64,000 nucleotides of DNA from DASQPR01 sp963724705 (GCA_963724705.1 CAVRVS010000004.1:1612001-1676000), one strand, 5' to 3'. Positions 25,542 to 35,078 are shown, counted from the stretch's first letter. Made by a program: numbers and translations. The notes: generated from the letters alone by a model not told the origin.

Positions 25542-27230
25542 TCATTCTCGCGCGGACGGCGAATCCTCCGGTGGGTCGGGCTTGTCGGTCGCCGGCGGCG
25601 GTGGTGGTTGCGGTGTCCGGCCGGTGGACCGACCGGCCGCGGACGACGAGTTGGCACGCCGGCCGCCGCGGATGTCGGACCCGCCGCCGGTGCGGCTGTT
25701 AGTGCCACTACGTCCGGTGGTACCGGTGCGGCCGGTCGTGCCGGTACGGCCGGACGTGGTGTTGCGACGGCTGTCGCCGGATCGGTTGCCGGTCTGACCG
25801 CCGTTTTCACGAGCGGCGTTGCCGGAATTCGGCCCACCCGACCGGGAGCGGTATACGGGCCAGGCGGCCGCAGCGCCCCGTGCCCCGCGGAGCAGATCGC
25901 GAAGCGACTTCACGGCTGGCGCACGATCGTCGCTGGCGGGCTTGCCGTTGCGATCGTCGCCATTGCCGTTACGGTCGTCACCGCCGTGTCCGTCGCCGTT
26001 GCCGGTGCGGGCGGTCGTCGAGTCGGCCGGCGCGACCGAATCGTTCGAGGCGGCGCGATTCGAGAGCGCGGCGTCCGAGGTTGCGCCGCTCGATGTGGCG
26101 CCGTTCGAAGGTGCAGCGCCATTCGAAGGAGCGGCGCCTGGTGGAGCGACGTCGGCGGCCGTGCCATTGGTCGACGCGGTCGGTTCGGGCGCCGCAGGTA
26201 CCGTCGCCTCGCTCGCCTCCGCTACTGCGGCCACTACGGCCTCGCTCGCTTCGGCCGCCGACGCCACCGGCGCGTGATAGATCGCGGCGGAGGCAATGCG
26301 GCTTTCGGGAAACAGTTGTGGACGGGCCAGCCCGAGCGCACCGGCGAGTCCGGGGGCACGATCAAGCAAGGCGTCCGGGTCGGAAACGGCGGCCGACGCC
26401 GGAGCGGCGACCGGGGCGGTCAACGCCACCGCGGGTCGGCGCCGGCGCTGCCGCCACGTGTCCTCGCCGATGATCGAGATGCGGCCGGCGGTGGCGACGA
26501 TGCCGAGCCCGGCCGCCAGCAAGAGGAACGATCCCATGGTCGGGAGCACGTGCACGACCATGCCGCCGAGGAAGATAAGCGGCGTACTGATCATCAATAG
26601 CGGGCCGTCCGCGCGGTACATCCCGGACGTACGGATGACCGCGATACCGAGCAGGATCCATCCCAACGTCAACAGACACGCGCCACCGATGACCAGGAAG
26701 GCCGACCCGGCGCCGATGGTGTCCGCGTTGAATGCCAACTGCCGGTGTCCGTCGACGACGGCGTGCGAGAGCCGATCTTCTCGGATGACCGTCGAGCCCA
26801 CCGAGGCCAGCATTCCGGCCGACCCGGTCAGACCCGCGACGAGACCGGCCAGCGCGAACCACCGGGCCCGACCGCGAAACAACAGCGATGCCAACGCCAC
26901 GATCGACAGCACACCGGTGACCGCCAGCCCGATCGTGGCTACGACTTCCCGTGGACGCCACTGGCCGTTGGCCAGGTAGTGCGCGTAGACGGTCGGATCG
27001 ACCGAAAACGCAGCGCTCGATCTCGGCAGCAGCCCGGCGATCAGCGCGAACACTGGGATTGCGAGGACCGCGTACCGGCCAAAGCGGTACGTGCGTCGCT
27101 GCCATCGGGTCGGCTGGCCTGGATGGCTCAGACGTCGTTTCGGTGCGTCGCCGATCGGACCATCCGTGACGGCTGTCGGCGTGGAAGCTGGCCCGGCGGC
27201 GGGCGCCTGACCCGTCGAGTGAGCGGTCAT
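25542..27230 (-). CDS. Membrane protein with a long low-complexity C-terminal tail
   Basis: 562 residues. After about 45 cytoplasmic residues there are five to six membrane helices (roughly 50-250) and then about 290 residues of disordered sequence: Ala/Glu, S-N-G-A-type repeats, an N-G-D-D-R-N-G run, R-T-G-T-T-G repeats and a polyproline end. No domain is recognised. Placement between the SPFH/NfeD pair and TrmH on the same strand, with its own promoter-like hexamers, suggests a membrane role; the tail may be a scaffold. Confidence 0.75.
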   Translation of the reverse strand: MTAHSTGQAPAAGPASTPTAVTDGPIGDAPKRRLSHPGQPTRWQRRTYRFGRYAVLAIPVFALIAGLLPRSSAAFSVDPTVYAHYLANGQWRPREVVATIGLAVTGVLSIVALASLLFRGRARWFALAGLVAGLTGSAGMLASVGSTVIREDRLSHAVVDGHRQLAFNADTIGAGSAFLVIGGACLLTLGWILLGIAVIRTSGMYRADGPLLMISTPLIFLGGMVVHVLPTMGSFLLLAAGLGIVATAGRISIIGEDTWRQRRRRPAVALTAPVAAPASAAVSDPDALLDRAPGLAGALGLARPQLFPESRIASAAIYHAPVASAAEASEAVVAAVAEASEATVPAAPEPTASTNGTAADVAPPGAAPSNGAAPSNGATSSGATSDAALSNRAASNDSVAPADSTTARTGNGDGHGGDDRNGNGDDRNGKPASDDRAPAVKSLRDLLRGARGAAAAWPVYRSRSGGPNSGNAARENGGQTGNRSGDSRRNTTSGRTGTTGRTGTTGRSGTNSRTGGGSDIRGGRRANSSSAAGRSTGRTPQPPPPPATDKPDPPEDSPSARE

Positions 27231-27320
27231 GCATGACTCCCGGCGAATATTGAGGCCGGCAACGCGAATCGCCCCGACTCCCGCCGTCGATGGTGGCAGG
27301 AGCCCGGGCGATCCGTACTG

Positions 27321-27348
27321 ATTATTGGGAAATAGTCGCTTTTGTCGG
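27321..27348 (-). promoter_or_regulatory. Candidate promoter for the membrane-protein/TrmH/PucR run
   Basis: On the minus strand CCGACA (27343-27348) is separated by 16 bases from AATAAT (27321-27326), a good match to the sigma-70-type -10. The 126-bp gap is distinctly AT-richer than its surroundings. A start of transcription near 27314 would leave an 80-base leader before the ATG at 27230. Confidence 0.45.
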
Positions 27349-27356
27349 CTGGAACG

Positions 27357-28433
27357 CTAGTGCTGTCGCTCGGCCTGGTTCTGGTTGTCCAGCAACGATG
27401 CGGGCGAGACCGGCTCGCCGGCGGTGAGCTTCGGCAGGCCGATCGATTCTTTCTCGGTCTCCTCGGCCGCCGCCTTCGCCGCGGCCAGCGCCTCATCGAT
27501 GGCCCCGCGCGGCGTGTCGTCGATCTCCACCGGCGCCATCACGCCCGTGGTGCCAGGCATGAGCCCGGTGAGCGCTCCGCCGATCCCTTCGAGGGCCTTC
27601 GTCATCTCGGCCGGGATGATCCACATCTTGTTGGCCGTACCGTTGGCGATCTGCGGGAGTGCCTGCAGGTACTGGTAGGCCAGCACCTTCGGGTCCGGGT
27701 CGGCGGCATGGACGGCGTTGAACACCGTCTGGATGGCCTTCGCCTGGCCCTCGGCCTGGAGGATGCGCGCTTCCCGCTCGCCTTGCGCCCGCAGGATCGC
27801 GCCCTGGCGGTCACCGTCGGCCGTCAGGATCTGTGACTGCTTGACACCCTCGGCGTTCAGAATCGCCGCGCGACGATCCCGCTCGGCCCGCATCTGCTTC
27901 TCCATCGAGTCGCGGATGGACGGCGGCGGCTCGATCGCCTTGATCTCGACCCGGGTGACCTTGATGCCCCAGCGACCGGTCGTCTCATCGAGCACGCTGG
28001 ACAGATGCTGGTTGATCTCGTCGCGGCTGGTCAGCGCCTTCTCCAGGTCCATCGAGCCGATGACGTTACGCAGTGTCGTCACGGTCAGCTGCTCGATCGC
28101 CTGCAGGAAGCTCGCGATCTCGTAAACCGCTCGTACCGGGTCGACGACCCGGTAGTAGAGCACGGTATCGATCGATACGACGAGGTTGTCCGACGTGATC
28201 ACCGGCTGTGGCGGGAAGCTCTGCACCGCCTCACGCATGTCGACCTTCTCGCGGACCCGGTCGAAGAACGGCACGAGCAGGTGGAACCCCGGATCGAGCG
28301 TCCGGTTGTATCGACCGAGCCGCTCGACGATGTCCATCCGCTGCTGCGGCACGATCCGGACCATCCGGTACAGCGTCACCACCACGATGAGCACGATGAC
28401 GATCGCAATGACCGCCCAAATACCCTCGGACAC
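27357..28433 (-). CDS. SPFH/Band-7 (stomatin-like) membrane protein
   Basis: 358 residues. I use the GTG at 28433 because GGAAGGAG lies five bases upstream; a GTG at 28448 precedes the site. One N-terminal membrane helix, then a Band-7 domain (V-P-Q-Q-R-M-D-I-V-E-R-L-G-R-Y, V-E-I-K-A-I-E-P-P) and a coiled-coil-prone Q/E/A/R-rich segment. Stomatin-like proteins assemble in membrane microdomains and act with NfeD partners; the NfeD gene ends two bases upstream. The same pair follows hemH in mycobacteria. Confidence 0.95.
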   Translation of the reverse strand: MSEGIWAVIAIVIVLIVVVTLYRMVRIVPQQRMDIVERLGRYNRTLDPGFHLLVPFFDRVREKVDMREAVQSFPPQPVITSDNLVVSIDTVLYYRVVDPVRAVYEIASFLQAIEQLTVTTLRNVIGSMDLEKALTSRDEINQHLSSVLDETTGRWGIKVTRVEIKAIEPPPSIRDSMEKQMRAERDRRAAILNAEGVKQSQILTADGDRQGAILRAQGEREARILQAEGQAKAIQTVFNAVHAADPDPKVLAYQYLQALPQIANGTANKMWIIPAEMTKALEGIGGALTGLMPGTTGVMAPVEIDDTPRGAIDEALAAAKAAAEETEKESIGLPKLTAGEPVSPASLLDNQNQAERQH

Positions 28434-28435
28434 GA

Positions 28436-28861
28436 CTACTCCTTCCACACCAGGGCGGTCGCGCCCCGAATCTCGATAACCCGCACTCGCTCGCCTTTGT
28501 CGAAAGTTTCGGTCGCGTCATACGGGCGGGCGGTCCACAACTCGCCGTCGATCTTGATAAGACCGTGGTCGAGATCGACTCGCTCGAGAACGAGGCCGGA
28601 CGAGCCCTCAATGGCCTGTAGGCCCATGGGCGTCGACTCCGCGTTGTGATGGACCAACCCTTGTAGGGCCGGCCGCAGTCCGAACAGCGCCGCGGCCGAA
28701 ACGGCCGCGAACACGATCCCCTGCAGGGCCGCCGGTCCGTCAAGACCGGCGACGATGGCCGCCGCGACCGCGCCCGCGGCCAACATCACCAGGATGAACG
28801 TCCCGGTGACGAGCTCTGCGACGCCGAGCACAGCGGCGAGAATTATCCAAAACACCGCCAC
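28436..28861 (-). CDS. NfeD-like membrane protein
   Basis: About 141 residues; a TTG at 28882 would add seven. No clear ribosome binding site decides the start. Three to four membrane helices are followed by a C-terminal OB-fold domain ending V-R-V-I-E-I-R-G-A-T-A-L-V-W-K-E. The short form lacks the protease domain. NfeD proteins bind and probably regulate SPFH oligomers; the two genes are two bases apart. Confidence 0.9.
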   Translation of the reverse strand: MAVFWIILAAVLGVAELVTGTFILVMLAAGAVAAAIVAGLDGPAALQGIVFAAVSAAALFGLRPALQGLVHHNAESTPMGLQAIEGSSGLVLERVDLDHGLIKIDGELWTARPYDATETFDKGERVRVIEIRGATALVWKE

Positions 28862-28967
28862 ATGACGATCGTTGCACGCCAAAGCTCACATCTGCGACCA
28901 GACAAATGCCGCAGTGTGCTCGGCGTCCCCGTTCGGGTGGCTCAAACAGGTGGGAATTTGCTGTGAG

Positions 28968-29798
28968 TCACCCATCGATCTCCGTGACGAAGTCGATGAG
29001 GCGCTCGACGGCGGTGATGAGCGGTGTCTCGATGTCCCGATAGCTGTCCACCCGGGACAGGATGTGGCGCCACATGTCGGCCGGTTCGGCGATCCCGAGT
29101 GCGGCACAGGCACCCTCTTTCCACGGCCGGCCGGGTGCGATCGTGGGCCACCGCTGAATGCCGATCCGGCTCGGTTTCACGGCCTGCCACACGTCGATGT
29201 ACGGGTGCCCGGTCACCAGGACGTACGGCGAGGACACGCCGGCCACGATCCGGCTCTCCTTCGTACCGGCGACCAAGTGATCGACCAGTACGCCGAGCCG
29301 TCGCGTCGGTCCCGGCCCGAAGTCGTCGACCGCCGCCGCGAGATCGTCGATGCCGCCAAGCGGCTCCACGACGACGCCCTCGATCCGGAGGTCGTCGCCC
29401 CAGATCCGTTCGACCAGCGCGGCGTCGTGCACACCCTCGACCCAGATGCGGCTGGCCCGAGCCACCCGGGCCCGCGATCCCTCGACCGCGATGGAGCCGG
29501 AGTTGGTCCGCCGCTGCGCCGGCGCCGCCGCTCCGGACGATGCCGGCCGCCGCAGCGTGACCAGATCGCCGTCCATCCGGAACCCCGCCGGCTCCAACGG
29601 AAAGAGACGCCGCGCGCCGAACCGGTCCTCGAGGACGACGGCCCCCTGGTCGAAGCCGATCACCGCCCCACAGAACGTACTGGCGGCATCCTCCACGACG
29701 AGGCCGATCTCGGCGTCCACCTCGGTGACCGCGCCCGGCCGTCGTGGGGCGCCGCGGCGCCAGCCGGACAGTACGTCGTCGGGTAACGCGCCACTCAT
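28968..29798 (-). CDS. DUF3097 family protein
   Basis: 276 residues from the ATG at 29798. The sequence fits the actinobacterial DUF3097 family: G-L-V-V-E-D-A-A near the start, I-W-V-E-G-V-H-D-A-A-L-V-E-R-I-W-G-D-D-L-R, and V-L-V-D-H-L-V-A-G-T-K-E-S. The E-G-x-H-D and V-D-H-L pattern resembles a TOPRIM-like acidic fold, which is inference. No characterised function is known. It is the last gene of this strand before a divergent hypothetical gene. Confidence 0.85.
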   Translation of the reverse strand: MSGALPDDVLSGWRRGAPRRPGAVTEVDAEIGLVVEDAASTFCGAVIGFDQGAVVLEDRFGARRLFPLEPAGFRMDGDLVTLRRPASSGAAAPAQRRTNSGSIAVEGSRARVARASRIWVEGVHDAALVERIWGDDLRIEGVVVEPLGGIDDLAAAVDDFGPGPTRRLGVLVDHLVAGTKESRIVAGVSSPYVLVTGHPYIDVWQAVKPSRIGIQRWPTIAPGRPWKEGACAALGIAEPADMWRHILSRVDSYRDIETPLITAVERLIDFVTEIDG

Positions 29799-29938
29799 GC
29801 AACGGGAGCCTAGTGCGTCCGAGATCCGCCGGCCCGACGACACGGCTGCGCCGACGACCCGGCCGGTGCTGACCACGATGCGCGACACCACCGGCCGGCG
29901 CGAGACACGTCGCCGCACGACGCCGTAGGCTGGCAGTC

Positions 29939-30718
29939 ATGTCTGAAACACGGGCTGCCACCACGACGACGCGCCGGTCGACCCGGTTCGTCGCGTGGAC
30001 GCGCGCGTGGCGCGCCGGGCTCGTGCCCTACGACGACGTGGCCGATGAGATCGCCGGCGGCGAAGAGCACGTCGTGGCGGACGCACCGGGAACGTGGACC
30101 GACACGACGCTGCGGGACACTTTGCCACTGTTGGCGAAGGTGTCGCCGGACGACATCCGGGTCGTGCTGCCGGCGGCCGGCGATCCGGTCGGCTTGCCCG
30201 GGCCGGGACCGTTCACCGGCGCGGCGCTGCTCGGGGGTGAGGGCGTGCTCGCGGGAACGTATGGCTTCGTCCCTGAGGTCCGTGACCACACGTCCGGCTC
30301 CGGGGACGTCTTTTCGACCGTACGCTGGCAGGTTTTCGTGCTGCCGACGGTGCTGCCGCCCTCGATCGGACCGGGCGCGGCCGAAGCCGAAGCTGACCTG
30401 AACGCGGCCCTGCTGTCCGCCACCGCCGAGTTGACGCGCCTCGACGTGGCGCAATGGCGACCGGAACTCGCGGGCGCGTTGGCGGCATTACGACGCCCCG
30501 ACAACGGCACCGAGTTGCCGCCCGGATACGACCCTCGGGCCCGACGCCTGTTCGCCCGCGCCAGCGTGCTGGACCGTGTCCTGGCCCTGGCCGACGAAGT
30601 TGCGCCGGGCGGTGCGATCAACAGCCATGAGGCCCGGGCCCGCGATGACGTGCTGCGGCCGCTGGCCGCCGCCTGCCGGCACGCGCTGGTCGCCGCCTGC
30701 AACTCCCCTTTGTTGTAG
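29939..30718 (+). CDS. Conserved hypothetical actinobacterial protein
   Basis: 259 residues, no membrane segment or signal peptide, normal composition. The N-terminus has W-T-R-A-W-R-A-G and Y-D-D-V-A-D-E-I; the middle holds a strand-rich region and the end is helical with R-A-S-V-L-D-R-V-L-A-L. I cannot assign a family by eye. It faces away from the DUF3097 gene (140 bp) and converges on the HAD gene, where a direct repeat of the last 13 bases (GTTGTAGGCGAT) follows its stop. Confidence 0.75.
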   Translation: MSETRAATTTTRRSTRFVAWTRAWRAGLVPYDDVADEIAGGEEHVVADAPGTWTDTTLRDTLPLLAKVSPDDIRVVLPAAGDPVGLPGPGPFTGAALLGGEGVLAGTYGFVPEVRDHTSGSGDVFSTVRWQVFVLPTVLPPSIGPGAAEAEADLNAALLSATAELTRLDVAQWRPELAGALAALRRPDNGTELPPGYDPRARRLFARASVLDRVLALADEVAPGGAINSHEARARDDVLRPLAAACRHALVAACNSPLL

Positions 30719-30739
30719 GCGATTTTGTTGTAGGCGATC

Positions 30740-31519
30740 TCAAATCTCGTCGATGAGGTCGGCCACCGAGCCGACGATCCGCGACGGGCGGTACGGGAAC
30801 CGGCCGACGTCGCCGCGCGTAGAGATACCGCTCAGCACCAGGATCGTGAACAGCCCCGCTTCAAGACCACAAAGGATGTCGGTGTCCATCCGATCGCCGA
30901 TCATCGCTGTCGTTTCGGAGTGCGCGTTGATGGTGTTCAGCGCCGACCGCATCATCATCGGGTTCGGTTTGCCGACGAAGTAGGGCTCGACGCCGGTCGC
31001 CTTGGAAATCAGCGCCGCGACCGAGCCGCACGCCGGCAACGCGCCCTCATTAGACGGTCCGGTGGCGTCGGGGTTCGTGGCGATGAAACGGGCGCCGCTA
31101 TTGATGAGCCGGATCGCCGTCGTGATCGCCTCGAAGCTGTACGTCCGGGTCTCGCCCAGCACCACGTAGTCCGGCTCGTGGTCGGTCATGATGTAGCCGA
31201 CCGAGTGGAGTGCCGTGGTCAGGCCGGCCTCGCCGATCACGTACGCCGAGCCGCCCGGCCGCTGGTCGTCGAGGAACTGGCCGGTGGCCAGCGCCGAGGT
31301 CCAGATCGCCGACTCGGGCACCTCGATGCCCATCCGAGCCAGCCGAGCCTGCAGATCACGCGCCGTGTAGATCGAATTGTTCGTGAGGATCAGGAACGGC
31401 TTGCCGGACTCGCGCATGCGCTGGACGAACTCGGGCGCGCCCGGTACCGGGTAGCCCTCATGCACCAACACCCCGTCCATGTCGGTGAGCCACGACTCCA
31501 CGGGCTTGCGATCGGTCAT
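30740..31519 (-). CDS. HAD-IIA (NagD-like) phosphatase
   Basis: 259 residues. HAD motif I T-D-M-D-G-V-L-V-H (Asp nucleophile near residue 13), motif II I-L-T-N-N-S, motif III Lys in V-G-K-P-N-P, and motif IV G-D-R-M-D-T-D-I. The IIA cap lies between motifs II and III. NagD-type enzymes hydrolyse nucleoside monophosphates or phosphoglycolate-like sugars phosphates in the cytosol. Ends near the convergent hypothetical gene. Confidence 0.93.
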   Translation of the reverse strand: MTDRKPVESWLTDMDGVLVHEGYPVPGAPEFVQRMRESGKPFLILTNNSIYTARDLQARLARMGIEVPESAIWTSALATGQFLDDQRPGGSAYVIGEAGLTTALHSVGYIMTDHEPDYVVLGETRTYSFEAITTAIRLINSGARFIATNPDATGPSNEGALPACGSVAALISKATGVEPYFVGKPNPMMMRSALNTINAHSETTAMIGDRMDTDILCGLEAGLFTILVLSGISTRGDVGRFPYRPSRIVGSVADLIDEI

Positions 31520-31590
31520 GCGCCGAAGCGTATCGACCGCTCAGGAAGCACCACAGACAAAGCCTCCATCTGTACGCATCGCTGCCGTCC

Positions 31591-32640
31591 TCACCGCGGT
31601 GGCCCGGGCCGGGCGAGCAGCCGGCAGCAATCCTCCGGGCACACATCCCACGTCGGGACACTACCGAGCGCGGCCCGCGGCCGCCCCGGATCGAGGCGCT
31701 CGCTCACCAGGTCCACGATCATGTCGACGAAGCTCGGGTGGACGCCCGGCGTGGCCGCCCGGACGAAGTCGAGCCCGAGTTTCTTGGCGGTCTCGGCCGC
31801 CTCGTGGTCGAGGTCCCAGGCGACCTCGAGATGGTCCGAGATGAATCCGATCGGGCTGACCAGCACGCTCGTGACGCCGTCGTCCGCCAGCTGGCGCAGG
31901 TGATCATTGATGTCCGGCTCGAGCCACGGCATCCGTGGCGGCCCCGAGCGGCTCTGCCACACGAGATCCCACCGGAGGTCGGCGGCGGCCTGGGCCGTCA
32001 CGAGCGCGGCAACCTCGCGGAGCTGGCTGCGGTAACGGTCGGTGCCGCCCGCTGGACCGCTGGACGCGGCCATGGACGCCGGGATCGAGTGGGCGGTAAA
32101 CGCGATCCGCGTCGTCGGCCTTCGCTCCGCCGGCAGCGTGGCCAGGGCCGCGCCGACGGCGTCCACGTGCGCCCGGATGTGGCCGGGATGATCGTGGTAG
32201 TGCCGGATCTTCTCGATGACCGGCGCATCCGGCCCGACCGTCGTCCGAGCGGCCTCGATGTCGTCGAGGTATTGCCGGCACGACGAGAACGACCCGTACG
32301 GGCTGGTCACGAACGCGAGCGCACGGCGGACGCCGTCGTCGCGCATCTGGCGGACCGTGTCGGCGAGGTAGGGCGCCCAATTCCGGTTCCCCCAGTACAG
32401 CGGGAGGTCGATGCCCGCGTCGCCCAGGCTCGCGGCGGTCGCCGCCAGGAGGTCGCGGCATTGCCCGTTGATCGGCGACACACCGCCGAAGTGCTGGTAG
32501 TGCATGGCGACCTCGGCGAGCCGTTCGTCCGGAACGCCCCGGCCCCGAGTGACGTTACGCAGGAACGGCATGACGTCGTCGGGACCTTCCGGGCCGCCGA
32601 ACGAGACGAGCAGGAACGCGTCGTACGCCATGCCTGTCAT
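31591..32640 (-). CDS. hemH: Ferrochelatase (coproporphyrin III type)
   Basis: 349 residues. The metal-insertion His lies in F-T-A-H-S-I-P (His 184) and the second-site Glu in D-H-L-E-V-A-W-D. Cys 121 (S-S-C-R-Q-Y) and a C-terminal C-P-E-D-C-C (334-339) fit the [2Fe-2S] ligands of actinobacterial ferrochelatase. In Actinobacteria this enzyme inserts iron into coproporphyrin III, so cpfC is the newer name. It lies downstream of inhA as in mycobacteria, but 333 bp away. Confidence 0.95.
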   Translation of the reverse strand: MTGMAYDAFLLVSFGGPEGPDDVMPFLRNVTRGRGVPDERLAEVAMHYQHFGGVSPINGQCRDLLAATAASLGDAGIDLPLYWGNRNWAPYLADTVRQMRDDGVRRALAFVTSPYGSFSSCRQYLDDIEAARTTVGPDAPVIEKIRHYHDHPGHIRAHVDAVGAALATLPAERRPTTRIAFTAHSIPASMAASSGPAGGTDRYRSQLREVAALVTAQAAADLRWDLVWQSRSGPPRMPWLEPDINDHLRQLADDGVTSVLVSPIGFISDHLEVAWDLDHEAAETAKKLGLDFVRAATPGVHPSFVDMIVDLVSERLDPGRPRAALGSVPTWDVCPEDCCRLLARPGPPR

Positions 32641-32973
32641 CTTGCCCCGCGCCCCTGAGCCGGCCGGCCGTGCCCCTGGGCGTTGAGGCCCGCGCCACGC
32701 TCCTGGTTCGACGACGACGGACGGTAACCATCACCGACAGTGGCCCGCAATCGCCGGCGGCGACGTCCGTTGGCGGGGCTGCAGATGGGTACCTATGCAC
32801 ACCATGACCGTGGAGCTGGGCGTTCATGGAGCGGGGTTGGGGAGCAATCCGCCGAGGAGAACACGCTGCGTAGAAGTGGTGCGTCCGGGTGCTCATGTGA
32901 AGCCCCACCGAGCGACCGCGGGAAGCGCCGAGACTCATGACGGTGCGTAGTGGCCAGGCGCACGGCGGCCGCG
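32641..32973. other. Gap between ferrochelatase and enoyl reductase genes
   Basis: 333 bp with no convincing open frame, promoter or strong hairpin. In mycobacteria inhA and hemH are adjacent, so this space is unusual, but I see no remnant of a gene in it. Confidence 0.5.
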
Positions 32974-33741
32974 TCAGGCGCCGACGGCGTGGAACCCTCC
33001 GTCGACGTGGATGATCTCGCCCGTCGTCGCCGGGAACAGGTCGGACATCAGCGCCACGCAGGCCTTCGCGGTGGGCTCGCCGTCGGTCAGGCTCCAACCG
33101 AGGGGGGCCCGCTGCGGCCACGCGTCTTCGAACCGGTCGAAGCCCGGGATCGACTTGCCGGCCATCGTCCGCAGGGGACCGGCCGAAACGAGGTTCGCCC
33201 GGATGCCCTTCGGGCCGAGATAGCTCGCGAGGTAGCGGTTCGTCGACTCCAGACCGGCCTTGGCAACGCCCATCCAGTCGTACACCGGCCAGGCCACGGT
33301 CGCGTCGAAGGTCAGGCCGACCACGGCACCGCCGGCGGACATGAGCGGCAATGCGGCCATGGCCAGCGCCTTGTACGAGTACGTCGACACGTGCACGGCC
33401 CGCGACACGTCTTCCCAGGTCGCGTCCAGGAACGTGCCGCCAAGCACGGACGCCGGCGCATTGGCGATCGAGTGCAGCACGCCGTCGATGCCGTCGACGT
33501 GCTCGCGGACACTGTCCGCCAGCGACGCGAGTTGTTCCGGGTTGGTCACGTCGAGTTCGATGACCGGCGCGGCCGCCGGCAGCCGCTTGGCGATCCGCTC
33601 CACGAGCGACAGCCGACCGAACCCGGTGAGCACCACCTGCGCACCCTGCTCCTGGGCAAAACGGGCAACCGCGAACGCGATCGATTGGTCGGTGATGACG
33701 CCGGTGACAAGCAGCCGCTTGCCGGCCATGAGTCCAGTCAC
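32974..33741 (-). CDS. inhA: NADH-dependent enoyl-ACP reductase, InhA type
   Basis: 255 residues from the GTG at 33741, which gives V-T-G-L-M-A-G-K-R-L-L-V-T-G, the InhA-like start; the open frame continues 35 residues upstream without homology. The catalytic Y-x6-K pair is Y154 and K161 in Y-D-W-M-G-V-A-K, as in InhA. The cofactor region I-T-D-Q-S-I-A-F and D-V-T-N and the P-A-T-T-G-E-I-I-H-V-D-G-G end also match. It performs the last step of each FAS-II cycle. Preceded by fabG 181 bp upstream. Confidence 0.95.
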   Translation of the reverse strand: MTGLMAGKRLLVTGVITDQSIAFAVARFAQEQGAQVVLTGFGRLSLVERIAKRLPAAAPVIELDVTNPEQLASLADSVREHVDGIDGVLHSIANAPASVLGGTFLDATWEDVSRAVHVSTYSYKALAMAALPLMSAGGAVVGLTFDATVAWPVYDWMGVAKAGLESTNRYLASYLGPKGIRANLVSAGPLRTMAGKSIPGFDRFEDAWPQRAPLGWSLTDGEPTAKACVALMSDLFPATTGEIIHVDGGFHAVGA

Positions 33742-33922
33742 GCCTGAGGGTCCCTTCTTGACCGACGGAGAAGATGTGCCGAGCAGATTCGTACGGGTTG
33801 CCTTCATACCGTCGTGCATCGCGGCCGCACGCGTCGCCACCGGCACCTACCAAACCCGACGAAGGTTGTTGTCGGATGTCTACAACGGCTGAGATATGGA
33901 ACCGCCGAGATGTCTCCAACCG

Positions 33923-34627
33923 TTAGTGGCCCATGCCCAGCCCGCCGTCGACCGGGATCACCGCTCCGTTGATGTACGCGGCGTCGTCGCCGGCGAGCCA
34001 CGTCACCGCCGCGGCGACTTCGCGCGGCAACGCCATGCGGCCGGCCGGGATCTGCTTGAGATAGCTCGCCTTCAGATCATCGGCGAGCACCGCGGTCATG
34101 TCCGTCTCGATGAACCCGGGGGCGACCACGTTGGCCGTGATGTTGCGGCTGCCGATCTCGCGCGCGATCGATCGGGCCATGCCGACCAGCCCGGCCTTGC
34201 TCGCCGCGTAGTTGACCTGACCCGCGCCGCCCATCAGGCCGACCACCGACGACACGAAGATCATCCGCCCCCATCGGCCGCGCACCATCTTGGTCGCGGC
34301 CCGCCGCGCGCATCGCCACGAGCCGGTGAGGTTGGTGTCCACGACGCGGGTGAACTGCTCCTCCGACATTCGCATCAGCAACGTGTCCTCGGTGATGCCG
34401 GCGTTGGCGACGAGCACCTCGACACTGCCGAGTTCGGCCTCGATCGCGGTGAACGCCGCGTCGATAGAGGCACCGTCGGTCATGTCGGCCTGGACGCCGA
34501 ACGTCCCGTCCGGAGCGCCGCTGCCGCGGTGCGTCACGGCCACCCGGTCGCCGCGTTCGACGAACGCCTGCGCGATCGCGAGGCCGATCCCACGATTACC
34601 CCCGGTCACCAACACGGTACGTGGCAC
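33923..34627 (-). CDS. fabG: 3-oxoacyl-ACP reductase FabG (MabA/FabG1 type)
   Basis: 234 residues. Two adjacent GTG codons follow GAGGGAG; the second (34627) has the better spacing and gives V-P-R-T-V-L-V-T-G-G-N-R-G-I-G. The triad is Ser 126/127, Tyr 140 and Lys 144 (N-Y-A-A-S-K). V-T-H-R-G-S-G-A-P and V-I-P-V-D-G-G-L-G-M-G-H are near-identical to mycobacterial FabG1. It reduces 3-oxoacyl-ACP with NADPH in FAS-II, acting one step before the dehydratase and InhA-like reductase. Confidence 0.95.
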   Translation of the reverse strand: MPRTVLVTGGNRGIGLAIAQAFVERGDRVAVTHRGSGAPDGTFGVQADMTDGASIDAAFTAIEAELGSVEVLVANAGITEDTLLMRMSEEQFTRVVDTNLTGSWRCARRAATKMVRGRWGRMIFVSSVVGLMGGAGQVNYAASKAGLVGMARSIAREIGSRNITANVVAPGFIETDMTAVLADDLKASYLKQIPAGRMALPREVAAAVTWLAGDDAAYINGAVIPVDGGLGMGH

Positions 34628-34704
34628 CACAGCTCCCTCATTCGCTCGCGGTTCGATGCCGGGTGACTGTCGGAGACCCGACCAACCACCGGATGACACC
34701 GCAC

Positions 34705-34733
34705 AGTATGGATCACCGCCTCGGCCCGGTCAT
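34705..34733 (-). promoter_or_regulatory. Candidate promoter of fabG-inhA
   Basis: On the minus strand ATGACC (34728-34733) and CATACT (34705-34710) are 17 bases apart, each differing in two positions from TTGACA/TATAAT. The inferred start is about 70 bases before the fabG GTG. Confidence 0.4.
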
Positions 34734-34880
34734 GGCGAGCCAGTCGAGCCGAACGTATGTACTGCGGCCATCCAACCGCGTGTAGGATCGGCGACGGCAC
34801 AGATCCTCAAAGGATCGTCAATGCGCCGATGCACGTAGCCTGACGGCCCTGATGGGCATGACACGGAGGAGGTGATCGCT

Positions 34881-34946
34881 GTGCGAAATAGCGATCCTCC
34901 GAGTCGTGGCCCGGCCGCCACGGTCAGCGTGCTCGTCCGCCGCTGA
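34881..34946 (+). CDS. 21-codon leader ORF with SD-masking hairpin
   Basis: The ORF GTG 34881 to TGA 34944 is preceded by GGAGGAGGTGATC (34865-34877), which matches the end of 16S rRNA over more than ten bases. The peptide is M-R-N-S-D-P-P-S-R-G-P-A-A-T-V-S-V-L-V-R-R. GATCGCT (34874-34880) pairs with AGCGATC (34890-34896), and GGAG with CTCC beyond it, so the SD and start can be folded into a hairpin. A TAGGAT -10-like hexamer lies at 34783-34788, about 80 bases upstream. No family is known; I infer a translated leader. Confidence 0.5.
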   Translation: MRNSDPPSRGPAATVSVLVRR

Positions 34947-35078
34947 CGCAGCGGCCGTCGCGCGTCCATCGCGCTCGACCACGGCTCGAAACCAGCCAGT
35001 TCGAAACCAGCCCTGTTTCGTCGTGCCCGCCGATCCATTGCCGCGTCGGCGCGCGTTCGTGCCCGTCAGGGGGTCGTC

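Noticed and set aside
25582..26473. Plus-strand frames opposite the membrane protein tail
   Set aside because: They are antisense to a low-complexity coding region, which keeps several frames open.
32641..32973. A missing gene between hemH and inhA
   Set aside because: No open frame with codon bias or start signal was found; reported as an empty gap.
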